64,000 bases of DNA from Sphingomonas aurea (GCF_030678875.1 NZ_JAUUDS010000002.1:186001-250000); one strand, 5' to 3'. Counted from the stretch's first letter, positions 8,686 to 17,702 are shown. Program-made: numbers and translations. The notes: generated by a model from the sequence alone, not told the origin.

Positions 8686-9554
8686 GGGCCGCGCTGGCCG
8701 GCGCGCTGCTGCTTGCGGGCTGCGTCGCCCCGCCGGCGCGCGAGCCCGCGCTTCCGGCAGCACCTGCCCCTGCGCCCATCGCGCAGCCACCCGCCGCCCC
8801 CGTCGTCCGGATCGAAGGTCCCGCCATCCAAGGCGGCCTGCTCCACGGTCAGGTCACCCCCGGCGCCACCCTGACCCTCGACGGCCGCCCGGTGCCGGTC
8901 GCCCCTGACGGCGCCTTCGTCATCGGCTTCGACCGCGACGCGCCGCCCGCCGCCGTCCTTGTCGCCACCCGCCCCGGCACGACGCTGCGCCAGGAAACCC
9001 GCCTGCCGGTCGCCCCGCGCGACTGGAAGATCGAGCGTGTCGACGCCCCCTACCGCGCCGGCCGCACGTCGGAGGAGTTCGCCGCGCTGCGCCCCGGCGA
9101 GCTGGCGCAGATCGTTGCCGCGCGCGCGATGCGGACCGACGCCACCGGCTGGCGCCAGCGCTTCGTCTGGCCCGCGCGCGGGCGCCAGTCCGGCTGGTTC
9201 GGCTCGCAGCGCGTCTATCAAGGCCAGCCCGGCAGCTATCACTCTGGCGCCGACGTCGCCGTGCCCACCGGCACCCCCGTGATCGCCCCCGCCGACGGCG
9301 TCGTCATCCTCGCCGCCGAGCGTCCGTTCACCCTCGAGGGCAACCTCCTGATGATCGATCACGGCATGGGCGTATCGACCGCGCTCCTCCATCTGTCGCG
9401 CATCGACGTCCGCGTCGGCGACCATGTCCGTCAGGGCCAGCCCGTCGCCCTGTCCGGCGCCACCGGCCGTGTGACGGGGCCGCATCTTCACTGGGGCCTG
9501 CAGTGGAGCGGCGCCAAGCTCGACCCGCTGCTGGTGGTGGGGGTGGGGCCTTGA
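8682..9554 (+). CDS. M23 family metallopeptidase lipoprotein
   Basis: A protein of 290 residues. The N-terminus is a lipoprotein signal with lipobox LLAGC (Cys14), so it should be anchored in an envelope membrane. A Pro/Ala linker and a domain of unknown function (about 40-150) precede the LytM/M23 domain. Its zinc ligands are visible as H187-x3-D191 and the H268-L-H270 motif, so it is likely an active peptidoglycan endopeptidase. The start overlaps the DUF2093 stop by 4 bp, and the stop overlaps the TTG start of the next gene, giving translational coupling. Confidence 0.9.
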   Translation: MRAALAGALLLAGCVAPPAREPALPAAPAPAPIAQPPAAPVVRIEGPAIQGGLLHGQVTPGATLTLDGRPVPVAPDGAFVIGFDRDAPPAAVLVATRPGTTLRQETRLPVAPRDWKIERVDAPYRAGRTSEEFAALRPGELAQIVAARAMRTDATGWRQRFVWPARGRQSGWFGSQRVYQGQPGSYHSGADVAVPTGTPVIAPADGVVILAAERPFTLEGNLLMIDHGMGVSTALLHLSRIDVRVGDHVRQGQPVALSGATGRVTGPHLHWGLQWSGAKLDPLLVVGVGP

Positions 9555-10186
9555 CCAGTGCTCGCCTCGCCACCCTGTTCCCGACCCCGGTCTATACGAT
9601 CGGCGTCCCGAACGCGGCCGACCTGAACGCGCAACTCGCCGGCGCGATCGAGGCTCAACGCCGCCGCGCGCAGGGGGTCAGCAAGTCGAACGTCGGCGGC
9701 TGGCAATCGACCGCCGACATGATCGAGTGGGGAGGGATCGGCGCGCGAACCCTTGCCGACGCGTGCATCGCTGCGGCGGCCCGCGTGACGGCGGACCCAC
9801 GCGGCAACCCCGCCGCGGTGCGGTGGCAGCCTGAAATGTGGGCCAACATCAATCGCAAGGGCGATTCCAACCAGAGCCACTGGCATCCGGGGTCCTACCT
9901 CTCCTTCGTCTATTATGTGGACGATGGATACAGGGGATCGGGCGATCGATCGCTTGGCGGCGAACTGGTCTTCATCGATCCGCGTATGCCGTTCCTGCGG
10001 ATGCGGACGCCCGATCTGCGGCACCGGACGCCGACCGGCACCATCGAGGAACAGGAAACCTGGATTCGTCCGTTCAGCGGCCTGCTGATCGCCTTTCCCT
10101 CCTTCCTGCCCCATTCCGTCAGGCCCTATGACGGCGATGGCACGCGTCTGTCGATCGCCATCAACCTGGTCGCACGGCCGGCATGA
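9551..10186 (+). CDS. Putative 2-oxoglutarate/Fe(II) oxygenase (TIGR02466-like)
   Basis: A protein of 211 residues. The start is taken as the TTG at 9551 overlapping the upstream TGA (TTGA); an ATG at 9503 would add 16 low-complexity residues. It follows the TIGR02466/2OG-FeII_Oxy_5 plan: an LFPTPVY start, the first metal-ligand region SHWHPGSYLSFVYYV with H110 and H112, the FIDPR segment, a distal histidine H188 (FLPHSVRPY) and the 2-oxoglutarate-binding arginine R199. Members are predicted hydroxylases of unknown substrate, often near TonB receptors in sphingomonads. The stop overlaps the next gene by 4 bp. Confidence 0.75.
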   Translation: MTSARLATLFPTPVYTIGVPNAADLNAQLAGAIEAQRRRAQGVSKSNVGGWQSTADMIEWGGIGARTLADACIAAAARVTADPRGNPAAVRWQPEMWANINRKGDSNQSHWHPGSYLSFVYYVDDGYRGSGDRSLGGELVFIDPRMPFLRMRTPDLRHRTPTGTIEEQETWIRPFSGLLIAFPSFLPHSVRPYDGDGTRLSIAINLVARPA

Positions 10187-10764
10187 TGGGCGACCCGCAA
10201 CCGATCCATGTCGAGCCGCTCTTCGCCACACCGCTGGTGATAGACTGGCCGGCGGAGTTGGCCGCCCGCCTTCCCAGCCTTGCCATGGCGATCGGCCGGC
10301 GTGGATCATCGCTCGCCTCGTCCGTCGACGTCCCGCCTCTCGTCACCTATGTCCGATCGCTGGCGTCGCGGATGACCGAGGATGTCGCGCGTGCCGGCCG
10401 CTCGATCGACTGGCGGATTTCGGTCACCTCCCGCACGGCCGAGGATCGCCACGCCGTGCCGATCGACCCGATCTACGACGCCTTCTGGCAGGCGCTGTAC
10501 ATCGTCGAGGACGGGGGAGCCGACGGGCGGATGATCCTGGCCGATCCGCGCCTGCCATCGCCGATGATGGAGATGCCCGATCTTCGCCTGCGCATGCAGC
10601 GCGGTCGCGACGTCAGCCTCTATGCCCCGGATATCGCGATCCCGGTTACGGCTGGAACGCTGCTGATGATGCCCGGCTGGATGCAGGGCCGCTGGCATCC
10701 GCCATCGGGGCCGGGCCAACGCTCGCTACTGACGATGGCGATCGTGGCACCGCTGGTCGGCTGA
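10183..10764 (+). CDS. Degenerate paralogue of the preceding 2OG oxygenase
   Basis: A protein of 193 residues whose pieces align in order with the upstream oxygenase: LFATPLVI with LFPTPVYT, ALYIVEDGG with FVYYVDDGY, ADPRLPSPMMEMPDLRLR with IDPRMPFLRMRTPDLRHR, and GTLLMMPGW...RSLLTMAIV with GLLIAFPSF...RLSIAINLV. The first histidine motif is replaced by a PIDPIYDAFW segment, and the distal His is shifted (GRWHPP). It may have lost iron binding, act as a non-catalytic partner, or use altered ligands. It overlaps the previous gene by ATGA, so the two are surely co-translated. This assignment rests on my manual alignment only. Confidence 0.65.
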   Translation: MMGDPQPIHVEPLFATPLVIDWPAELAARLPSLAMAIGRRGSSLASSVDVPPLVTYVRSLASRMTEDVARAGRSIDWRISVTSRTAEDRHAVPIDPIYDAFWQALYIVEDGGADGRMILADPRLPSPMMEMPDLRLRMQRGRDVSLYAPDIAIPVTAGTLLMMPGWMQGRWHPPSGPGQRSLLTMAIVAPLVG

Positions 10765-10839
10765 ACACCGGCAGCAGCCATCATCGGCCGAGCGGCCCTC
10801 TTGCGCTCTACCGGCGAAGCAGTCGATACATCCTCGGGC

Positions 10840-12099
10840 ATGACCTTTCCCACCGACATGACCGCCGAGCTGGAAGCCCTGTTCGATCAGGCGCAAACGG
10901 CCAGCCGCAACGGCCGCACTGCCGAAAGCACGGCGTTCTACCAGCAGATCCTGACACGCGCTCCAGAGCATCCGCGCGCGTTGAACGCGCTCGGCAACCA
11001 GGCGCTGTCCGCCCGCAATCTGACGGCCGCACGCGGCTATTTCGAGCGGGCCGTCGCACGCGACCCCGGCGCATCGCCGATCTGGCTGAACCTGTCCGGC
11101 GTGCTGCGCATGCTGGGCGACGACGCGGCAGAGCTTGCCGCGCTCGATCGTGCGCTGGTCGCCGATCCCTATTTTGTCGTGGCGCTCCTGCACAAGGCGC
11201 AGTGGCACGAGCGCCATGATCGCGCCGACGATGCGATCGCCGCCTATCGCTCGCTCCTCGATGCCGCACCGTCCCTCGAGACGCTGCAACCCGCCCTTCG
11301 ACAGGCGCTGGAACACGGCAAGGCGCTGGTCGACGCCCGCGACGCCAGGATCGAACAGGCGATCCGCGCGGAGCTGGCCGACACCCCGATGACCTCGCCG
11401 CGTTTCGATCACGCACTGGAAGTGCTTGGCGGCCGGAGGCGCATCTACCTGCCGAAACCCGCCGGGCTTCACTTCCCCTACCTGCCCGCGCCCCAATATT
11501 TTGACCGGGCGCTGTTCCCATGGTTCGAGACGCTGGAAGCGGGCACCCAGGTCATCCGCGACGAACTACTCGCGCTGGGGCGGGCGGGCGACAGCAATAC
11601 CCCCTATGTCCGCATCGCGCCCGGCACCCCGGTGAACCAGTGGCAGGCCCTGAACAACTCGCTGGACTGGGGCGCGATCTTCCTGATGAGGGATGGTGCG
11701 GAGGTTGCGGAGAATGCGACCCGCTGTCCCGGCACCATGGACATCCTGCGCCGGCTGCCCCTGCTCGATATCCCGGCGCGCGGACCGACGGTGATGTTCT
11801 CGACGCTGCGCCCTCATACGCGCATCCCACCCCATCACGGGGTCACCAACATCCGCGCGGTGGTGCACCTCCCGCTGATCGTGCCCGATCATTGCGGCTT
11901 CCGCGTCGGATCGGACACCAGATCCTGGCAGGAAGGCACAGCCTGGGCCTTCGACGACACGATCGAGCACGAGGCGTGGAACGACAGCGACCACACCCGC
12001 GTCATTCTCATCATCGACGCCTGGAACCCTTATCTCGACGACGAGGAGCGCGATCTGTTGCGCCGTGCCAACAAGGTGCTGGGTAAATTCGTCGGCTGA
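10840..12099 (+). CDS. TPR-containing aspartyl/asparaginyl beta-hydroxylase
   Basis: A protein of 419 residues from the ATG at 10840; a TTG at 10801 or ATG at 10858 are alternatives. Residues about 5-150 form tetratricopeptide repeats (for example RALNALGNQALSARNLTAAR and IWLNLSGVLRMLGDDAAEL). The C-terminal half is an aspartyl/asparaginyl hydroxylase jelly-roll: the iron-binding RIPPHHGVTNIR region near residue 332, HLPLIVPDHCGFRVG, then the FDDTIEHEAWN histidine near 376 and the VILIIDAWNP end. It would hydroxylate Asp or Asn side chains using 2-oxoglutarate. It follows two 2OG-oxygenase-type genes by 75 bp, making a three-gene oxygenase block. Confidence 0.85.
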   Translation: MTFPTDMTAELEALFDQAQTASRNGRTAESTAFYQQILTRAPEHPRALNALGNQALSARNLTAARGYFERAVARDPGASPIWLNLSGVLRMLGDDAAELAALDRALVADPYFVVALLHKAQWHERHDRADDAIAAYRSLLDAAPSLETLQPALRQALEHGKALVDARDARIEQAIRAELADTPMTSPRFDHALEVLGGRRRIYLPKPAGLHFPYLPAPQYFDRALFPWFETLEAGTQVIRDELLALGRAGDSNTPYVRIAPGTPVNQWQALNNSLDWGAIFLMRDGAEVAENATRCPGTMDILRRLPLLDIPARGPTVMFSTLRPHTRIPPHHGVTNIRAVVHLPLIVPDHCGFRVGSDTRSWQEGTAWAFDDTIEHEAWNDSDHTRVILIIDAWNPYLDDEERDLLRRANKVLGKFVG

Positions 12100-12105
12100 C
12101 TCCGG

Positions 12106-12612
12106 CTATTGCGTGCGGACGACCCGGACCGTCCCCGACGGCAGTTTCAGGAAATAACTGCCCATCGCCGCAGTCTTGACGATGACTGGCTGACCCGCCT
12201 TGGGAAAGATCTCGACATCGTCGGTCTGCCGCCAGTGCATTCCGTTATCGAGCGTGAACTCCCACTTCTTGTACCCAACATTCCGGAGCGAAACCAGCTT
12301 GGCTTCGATCTGCTTGGGCGTGTCGCGATCGTCGCTGCCCAGGATCGGCAGTCGGACTGTGCCGAAGCCGAACAGCGCCTTCTTCGACTGGCGGATCTGC
12401 GCTTCGTCCGCCACCACGACCTTGCCGGCCTGCTCGGCGTCCGCGAGCACGGCGACCTTGTCGTCATAACATGCCAACCGGGCCTGCGGATCGGCCACGC
12501 CGCGGCACTCGACCAGCGCACGCAACACCGGCGCCTGCCCGCCAGGCCGATCGGCGGCCATGCCGGCGCTCGGCATCAGGGCCGGCACGATGACTAGTAT
12601 CAGGTATTTCAT
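12106..12612 (-). CDS. Secreted hypothetical protein with CR...CYD motif
   Basis: A protein of 168 residues with a signal peptide ending near residue 22 (PSAGMAA). Just after it comes LVECRGVADPQARLACYD, a two-cysteine motif seen at the start of many small proteobacterial periplasmic proteins, including VasI-type ones. The rest is beta-rich with a DNGMHWRQTDD segment. No function is assigned. The start at 12612 has AAGGATGG upstream, part of a hairpin that could hide the ribosome binding site. It is convergent with the hydroxylase gene. Confidence 0.7.
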   Translation of the reverse strand: MKYLILVIVPALMPSAGMAADRPGGQAPVLRALVECRGVADPQARLACYDDKVAVLADAEQAGKVVVADEAQIRQSKKALFGFGTVRLPILGSDDRDTPKQIEAKLVSLRNVGYKKWEFTLDNGMHWRQTDDVEIFPKAGQPVIVKTAAMGSYFLKLPSGTVRVVRTQ

Positions 12613-12619
12613 CGATGGC

Positions 12620-12636
12620 CATCCTTGCGAAGGATG
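12620..12636 (-). promoter_or_regulatory. Possible RBS-sequestering hairpin
   Basis: Perfect 7-bp inverted repeat CATCCTT / AAGGATG with a 3-nt loop in the 5' leader of the minus-strand gene starting at 12612. The AAGGATG arm is that gene's apparent Shine-Dalgarno sequence, so pairing would block translation. This is inference from sequence only. Confidence 0.35.
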
Positions 12637-12880
12637 CTCGCTACACCTTCGGGAATGCGGCTTCAACCTGCCCGCCAGTGTTGCACCTTTGCGACACAAA
12701 GCTCCCAATAATAGCAAGAATGATCGGGACAGCTTTACAGAAGTTGCGCCGCTCATCACACCGTTGCCCCATCACACCGGGGTACGTTCGCATACGCCCG
12801 GATGATTGGGAGGCACAGACATCGCGTAAGCGGGCTGTCGCGTCTCGTTCGAGATGCCTCGAAATAAAGGGGACTTTTAA

Positions 12881-15800
12881 GTGATTGATCGCCGTCCATT
12901 GAATAGCGCGCTCCGGTGCAGCGCTGCCACGCTGGCCATCGGCCTGGCCACCCTCAGCGCACCCGTCTTCGCGCAAGCGGCTCCGCCGGCCGCTGCTATT
13001 CCCGCCGCGCAGGAAGATGCCGGCAACTCCGCCAACGACGGAGAGATCGTCGTTACCGGTTCGCGCATCGCGCGTCCTGATCTCGAGGCTACGAGCCCGA
13101 TCGCGATCGTCTCGTCGCAGGACATTGCCGTCAAGGCGGCGTCCGCCAACATCGAGAACGTGCTGAACGACCTGCCGCAGGTCACCGCGACCACGTCGTC
13201 GACCTCGAACAACCCGGGCGGCGGCGTCGCCACGGTCAACCTGCGCGGCCTCGGCTCGCAGCGCACCCTCGTGCTGGTCGATGGCCGGCGCTACATGTCC
13301 TACGACGTTAGCCAGGTGGTCGACCTCAACACCGTTCCGTCGTCGCTCATCAGCCGCGTCGACGTCGTGACCGGCGGCCAGTCGGCCGTCTACGGTTCGG
13401 ACGCGATCGCCGGCGTCGTCAACTTCGTCCTGAAGCGCGACTTCTCGGGCGTCGAGATGGGCAGCAGCTACCGCGTCACCGAGCGCGGCGACGCCCAGAT
13501 CTGGGACGTCAACGGCACGATCGGCGCCAACTTCGACGACAATCGCGGCAACGTGACCGTGTTCGTCGACTATCTGAAGCGCAAGCCGACCTTCGCCGGT
13601 CAGCGTGACTTCTCGCGCAACGCGCTCAGCGACAACCAGGACGGCTCGGCGCCTTTCGCTGCCGGTGGTTCGGGCTCGGTTCCGCAGGGCCGTATCCTGG
13701 TTCAGAACCAGACCGCGCAGGTCGGTGGCAGCACCACGTCCGTGATCCTCAATCCGGGCCTGAACGCCCGCCTGAACAATGGCTGCGCGGCATCGAACAC
13801 GATCTATCAGGTGTTCACCCCTGCTGGCGCATCGACCTGCTACACGGCGGCCGACGGCTACAACTTCAACCCGGTCAACTACCTCCAGGTCCCGCAGGAG
13901 CGTTTCCTGATCTCGACCATGGGCGAGTATGAGATCAACGAGCACTTCCGGCCGTATTTCGAGGCGCAGTTCGCCAACAACCGCGTCAATACGCAGCTCG
14001 CCGCTACCCCGATCAGCAACGGCACGCCGTTTGGTGCGGGCACGACAGGCCCGATCACGATCCAGACGGCATCGCCGTTCCTGTCGAGCGCGCTGCGCAC
14101 TGCGCTGACCGCCTATGACCAGAACGAGGTTACCTGCACCGGCACCGCGCCGAACCAGGTCTGTGCCCCGGCCGCGACCCGCGGCGATGGCTATGTCCGT
14201 GCGAACTTCAACTACCGCACGACTCAGCTGGGCGGCCGCGTCAACCAGGACGAGCGTAACGCGTTCCGTGTCGTCACCGGCATGAAGGGGGATATCGGCG
14301 CGGGCTTCAGCTACGACGGCTACTACATGTACGCCCGCACGAAGAATTCGCAGCGGCAGGACGGCAACGTCGCGATCGATCGGTTCCTGGCGGGTGTCCA
14401 GACCTCGTTCGACGCTGCAGGCAACCTGCAATGCTCCAGTGCCACGGCGCGGGCGGCGGGTTGCGTTCCGATCAACATCTTCGGCCTCAACAACCTGAGC
14501 CAGGCGGCGATCGACTATATCGGTATCGGCGCCACCAACCTCGAAGAGTACACGACCCAGGTCGCCAGCTTCGTCGTCACCAACCCCAGCCTGGTCGATT
14601 TCGGCGCCGGCGGCGTCGGTATCGCCGTGGGTACCGAGTGGCGCAACGAGGCCGGCTCGGTGACGCCGGACGAGTATCTCTCCTCGGGCAACGTTGCCGG
14701 TTTCAACCCCGGCCAGCCGACCTCGGGTAGCTACTCGGTTCGTGACTTCTTCGGCGAAATCCGCGTCCCGCTGCTCAGCAACACGATCGTCCACCGCCTC
14801 GAGCTGAACGGCGCGGCCCGCGCGTCGCACTATTCGAACGCCCCGGGCAACGTGTTCACCTGGTCGGCCGGCGCCCAGCTCGCGCCGATCCGCGATCTGA
14901 CCTTCCGTGGTCAGTATCAGAAGGCCATTCGTGGCCCGAGCGTCAACGAGCTGTTCCTGGGCAACACCGTCAGCTTCAACGGCAATGCCGACCAGTGCGG
15001 CACCGCCACTGCGCTGACCAACACGCAGCTGAACGCGATCTGCCGCGCTCAGTTCACCGCCGCCGGCGCACCGGTGTCGCTGATCGGCAATGCCGGCATT
15101 CAGGGTACGGACGTCAATCCGCTGACCTTCACCGGCGGCAATCGTAACCTGCGCGAAGAAGAGGCACGGACCTACACCCTGGGCGGCGTGTTCCAGCCGT
15201 CGTTCCTGCCGCGCTTCTCGGTCACCGTCGATTATTATAACATCAAGATCGACGGCTATATCGGGTCGGTTCCGACCGACACGATCGGGTCGCTCTGCTT
15301 CGGCAAGTTCAACGACACCTACTGCTCGCTCATCACGCGCAACTCGTCGGGCCAGATCGACAGTTTCGCGTCGACACTGCAGAACACCGGTGGTCTCAAG
15401 ACCTCGGGCATCGACGTCACGGCGGGCTACACCCAGCCGCTCGGCGCCCTGCTCGGCACGGACAATGCGCGTCTGGGCTTCAGCTTCTCGGGCTCGCGCC
15501 TGCTGAACCTGAAGCTGACCCCGGTCGTCGGTGAGGACACGGTCATCACCTGCACCGGTCGCTTCGGCGCGCAGTGCGGCGTTCCGACGCCGAAGTGGAA
15601 GCACACGCTGCGTACCACCCTGGGTCTCGGCGATGCCGCCTTCTCGCTGCAGTGGCGCTACATCGGCTCTGCGCGCGACGATGACGACACGACCACCTAT
15701 GGTTCGGAGCGGATCAAGGCGTACAACTACTTCGACCTGACCACCACGATCGATGCGACCGAGAACTTCCAGTTCAACATCGGTGTCAGCAACCTGTTCG

Positions 15801-15925
15801 ACAAGACGCCGCCGCTGTCGGCTTCGACTCAGCAGGGCGGCAATGGTGAGCAGTCGAACACCTTCCCGACGCTGTACGACGTGCTTGGCCGTTCGTTCTT
15901 CGTCAGCGGCCGCCTGCGCTTCTGA
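12881..15925 (+). CDS. TonB-dependent receptor
   Basis: A protein of 1014 residues. The GTG start at 12881 is supported by AAGGGGA 7 nt upstream. A signal peptide ends at about residue 31 (APVFAQA). The TonB box/plug begins at [16 protein letters not shown], followed by the plug motifs VNLRGLGSQRTLVLVDGRRY and [21 protein letters not shown]. The barrel ends with the classical C-terminal aromatic residue (VSGRLRF). This is the large sphingomonad receptor type with an NRNLREEEARTYTLGG signature. It moves an unknown ligand across the outer membrane using TonB energy. It is a single gene with its own terminator at 15948-15985. Confidence 0.93.
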   Translation: MIDRRPLNSALRCSAATLAIGLATLSAPVFAQAAPPAAAIPAAQEDAGNSANDGEIVVTGSRIARPDLEATSPIAIVSSQDIAVKAASANIENVLNDLPQVTATTSSTSNNPGGGVATVNLRGLGSQRTLVLVDGRRYMSYDVSQVVDLNTVPSSLISRVDVVTGGQSAVYGSDAIAGVVNFVLKRDFSGVEMGSSYRVTERGDAQIWDVNGTIGANFDDNRGNVTVFVDYLKRKPTFAGQRDFSRNALSDNQDGSAPFAAGGSGSVPQGRILVQNQTAQVGGSTTSVILNPGLNARLNNGCAASNTIYQVFTPAGASTCYTAADGYNFNPVNYLQVPQERFLISTMGEYEINEHFRPYFEAQFANNRVNTQLAATPISNGTPFGAGTTGPITIQTASPFLSSALRTALTAYDQNEVTCTGTAPNQVCAPAATRGDGYVRANFNYRTTQLGGRVNQDERNAFRVVTGMKGDIGAGFSYDGYYMYARTKNSQRQDGNVAIDRFLAGVQTSFDAAGNLQCSSATARAAGCVPINIFGLNNLSQAAIDYIGIGATNLEEYTTQVASFVVTNPSLVDFGAGGVGIAVGTEWRNEAGSVTPDEYLSSGNVAGFNPGQPTSGSYSVRDFFGEIRVPLLSNTIVHRLELNGAARASHYSNAPGNVFTWSAGAQLAPIRDLTFRGQYQKAIRGPSVNELFLGNTVSFNGNADQCGTATALTNTQLNAICRAQFTAAGAPVSLIGNAGIQGTDVNPLTFTGGNRNLREEEARTYTLGGVFQPSFLPRFSVTVDYYNIKIDGYIGSVPTDTIGSLCFGKFNDTYCSLITRNSSGQIDSFASTLQNTGGLKTSGIDVTAGYTQPLGALLGTDNARLGFSFSGSRLLNLKLTPVVGEDTVITCTGRFGAQCGVPTPKWKHTLRTTLGLGDAAFSLQWRYIGSARDDDDTTTYGSERIKAYNYFDLTTTIDATENFQFNIGVSNLFDKTPPLSASTQQGGNGEQSNTFPTLYDVLGRSFFVSGRLRF

Positions 15926-15947
15926 TCGTTTGAGCGAAGACTAAAAG

Positions 15948-15985
15948 AAGCGGCGGTGCCCGGTGGGCGCCGCCGCTTTCTTTTT
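15948..15985 (+). terminator. Rho-independent terminator of the receptor gene
   Basis: Stem aagcggcggtgcc / ggcgccgccgctt (13 bp with one G-U pair), 5-nt loop cggtg, followed by TTCTTTTT. It starts 22 bp after the stop at 15925. Confidence 0.92.
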
Positions 15986-16009
15986 GCCGTCAAGCTGCGG
16001 TGGGGAAAG

Positions 16010-16569
16010 CGCGCCGCTCGCGGTTCGGACCGCCAACGGCTTCATCAACGCGATTGATGGCACGCTGCAAAATCTCGATAGCATCCGCACCCCCAGGGTC
16101 GACCTGACCGCCGACTACCGCTCGCCAGAGAGGGGGATCGGCAGCTTCGGCGTCTCGCTGAACGCCATGCGACTGCTGAAATACGTGCTGTCGGCGTCGA
16201 ACGGCTTCGTCGTGATCGATCGCAAGAACACCGAGTGCGGCAGCCCCGACCAGGCATTCCCCAAGTACAATGGGAACGCGGCGCTCGACTGACAGTCGAG
16301 ATCGCTGGGCGCGTCGTTTACCGGTCGGGATCGACGGTGCCGTGGAGAACGGTGCCGACAACCGCCTGACCAGCCGCTTCTACGGCGACGTCCAGCTCCG
16401 CCTGACGCCGCTGGTGATGGGCAAGCGGATCGGCGTCGCCATCGGCGTGAACACCGTGTTCGTCTCCGACCCGCCCGCCTGCTTCAGCTGCAGCCTGAAC
16501 GATTTCGACCCGACCACCTACGACGTCCCCGGCTAGTTGGGCTATCTGAAGCTCAGCGTCGGATTGTAA
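16010..16569 (+). pseudogene. TonB-dependent receptor C-terminal remnant
   Basis: Receptor barrel sequence survives in two frames. The first frame reads NGFINAIDGTLQNLDS and then RTPRVDLTADYRSPERG, and is closed by a TGA at 16290-16292. The second frame carries GVAIGVNTVFVSDPPACFSC and then FDPTTYDVPG. It is interrupted by TAG at 16534-16536, where the intact receptor ending at 42677 has Gln ([14 protein letters not shown]). It continues LGYLKLSVGL to a TAA at 16567-16569. There is no start, plug or signal peptide. At least one frameshift and one nonsense change make this a decaying copy of a different receptor from the intact one upstream. Confidence 0.85.
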
Positions 16570-16587
16570 CAGCAGGCAGGCTGGCGC

Positions 16588-17586
16588 TCAGCGAGCGAAG
16601 GTGGGCATCGCCGGCGCATCGCCGCCGCGGACCACGAAGGCGACCAGATCGACCGATGCGGTGTTGCGGAACGCGTGCGACAGGCCGATCGGCACGCTCA
16701 GCGTGTCGCCGGCGCCCATCGTGATCGCGCCGCCGTCCCAGCTGACTTCCAGCGTGCCGGCATGGACGAAGATCACCTCGACCTCGTGTCGCGCGTGCTG
16801 CGGCACATAGGCGCCGGTCGCCAGCGTCAGGCGGCGCAGGTTGAAACCGTGCGGCCACCAGCCGGCGATCGGGCCCGCGGCGAAGCCGTCGCCGGTCGCG
16901 ACCGGGGTGATGACCGGCGCTTCGGAGACGCCCTCGGCCGCCAGCGGCGACCCCGGATTGCCGGCAATCGCGTCGGCGGACACCACGCACTCGCGCAGCT
17001 TGTCCATCGGCGGCGTCTTCAGCTCGGCGGCGGCATCAGCGCCGGTCGTCTCGGCCAGTTCGACATCCTGCAGCGTATACTCGCCCTGCGACGTGTCGAT
17101 CAGCCGCCCGCCCTTGGCCAGTTTCAGCCCATGGTCGGCCGCCGCCTCGAACACCGCGGGCGCCCAGGTCACCTTGCCGGGATCATCCTCACCCAGCACC
17201 GTCCAGAGGAATCCGACGCCCTCGTCCAGCTTTTCGAATCCGCGGAACATATGAATCGGCACCGAGGCGACGTCGCCCGGACCGATGTCGATTGACCCGT
17301 CTTCCTTGTTCGGTCCGAACGGCAGGCGCCAGTGGCCGGAATGGACCACGAACACTTCGGCGGTGTCATGGCTATGCTGCGAGTTCACGCAGCCGAACGG
17401 CTGGCGCGCGGCGCCGATGTTGAAGCCGTGCCGTTCGGTGATGTGGACGTGCTGGTCCGCGCTTTCCGACACACCGGCGCCGATGATGGTGAAGTTTTCC
17501 TTCTCCGTCGAACCCGGGGTACGGGTGTCGATGAACGCGGTGCGGCACGGTATCAGGTCCGCGTAGCGCACCAGGCGCGCCTTCAT
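16588..17586 (-). CDS. Bicupin domain-containing protein
   Basis: A protein of 332 residues with two cupin barrels. The first contains QHSHDTAEVFVVHSGHW followed by GDVASVPIHMFRGF. The second contains QHARHEVEVIFVHAGTLEV followed by GDTLSVPIGLSHAF. The His-x-His-x4-Glu of the first barrel suggests bound metal. It could be a dioxygenase, an isomerase or a sensor; sequence does not decide. The start at 17586 is preferred because GAGGAA is 5 nt upstream; an ATG at 17613 has poor spacing. It is divergent from the hydrolase fusion gene and shares with it a promoter holding two copies of the LacI-type operator, so it belongs to the catabolic regulon. Confidence 0.85.
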   Translation of the reverse strand: MKARLVRYADLIPCRTAFIDTRTPGSTEKENFTIIGAGVSESADQHVHITERHGFNIGAARQPFGCVNSQHSHDTAEVFVVHSGHWRLPFGPNKEDGSIDIGPGDVASVPIHMFRGFEKLDEGVGFLWTVLGEDDPGKVTWAPAVFEAAADHGLKLAKGGRLIDTSQGEYTLQDVELAETTGADAAAELKTPPMDKLRECVVSADAIAGNPGSPLAAEGVSEAPVITPVATGDGFAAGPIAGWWPHGFNLRRLTLATGAYVPQHARHEVEVIFVHAGTLEVSWDGGAITMGAGDTLSVPIGLSHAFRNTASVDLVAFVVRGGDAPAMPTFAR

Positions 17587-17635
17587 GGCTTCCTCAGTCC
17601 AGTTCACGTCCATCTCCGGGTCTCGGGAAACACTC

Positions 17636-17651
17636 TTGCATCCGAATGCAG
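17636..17651. promoter_or_regulatory. LacI-type operator, site 1a
   Basis: TTGCATCCGAATGCAG, 15 of 16 bases fitting the window consensus TTGCATNCGNATGCAA. It lies 49 bp upstream of the bicupin start and also upstream of the divergent hydrolase fusion gene. Confidence 0.75.
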
Positions 17652-17666
17652 AACAGCTAGACCAAC

Positions 17667-17682
17667 TGCGATCCGCATGCAA
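17667..17682. promoter_or_regulatory. LacI-type operator, degenerate site 1b
   Basis: TGCGATCCGCATGCAA: the right half (GCATGCAA) is perfect and the left half is degenerate. Its centre is 31 bp, about three helical turns, from site 1a, which would put both on one face of the DNA. Confidence 0.4.
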
Positions 17683-17702
17683 GGCGACAGGCGAAACGCT
17701 GA

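Noticed and set aside
12641-15604. A 987-codon open frame on the minus strand opposite the first large receptor
   Set aside because: It is antisense to a receptor with signal peptide, plug and terminal Phe. Its product is Arg/Val/Asp-rich low-information sequence with no motif, typical of the reverse frame in high-GC DNA.
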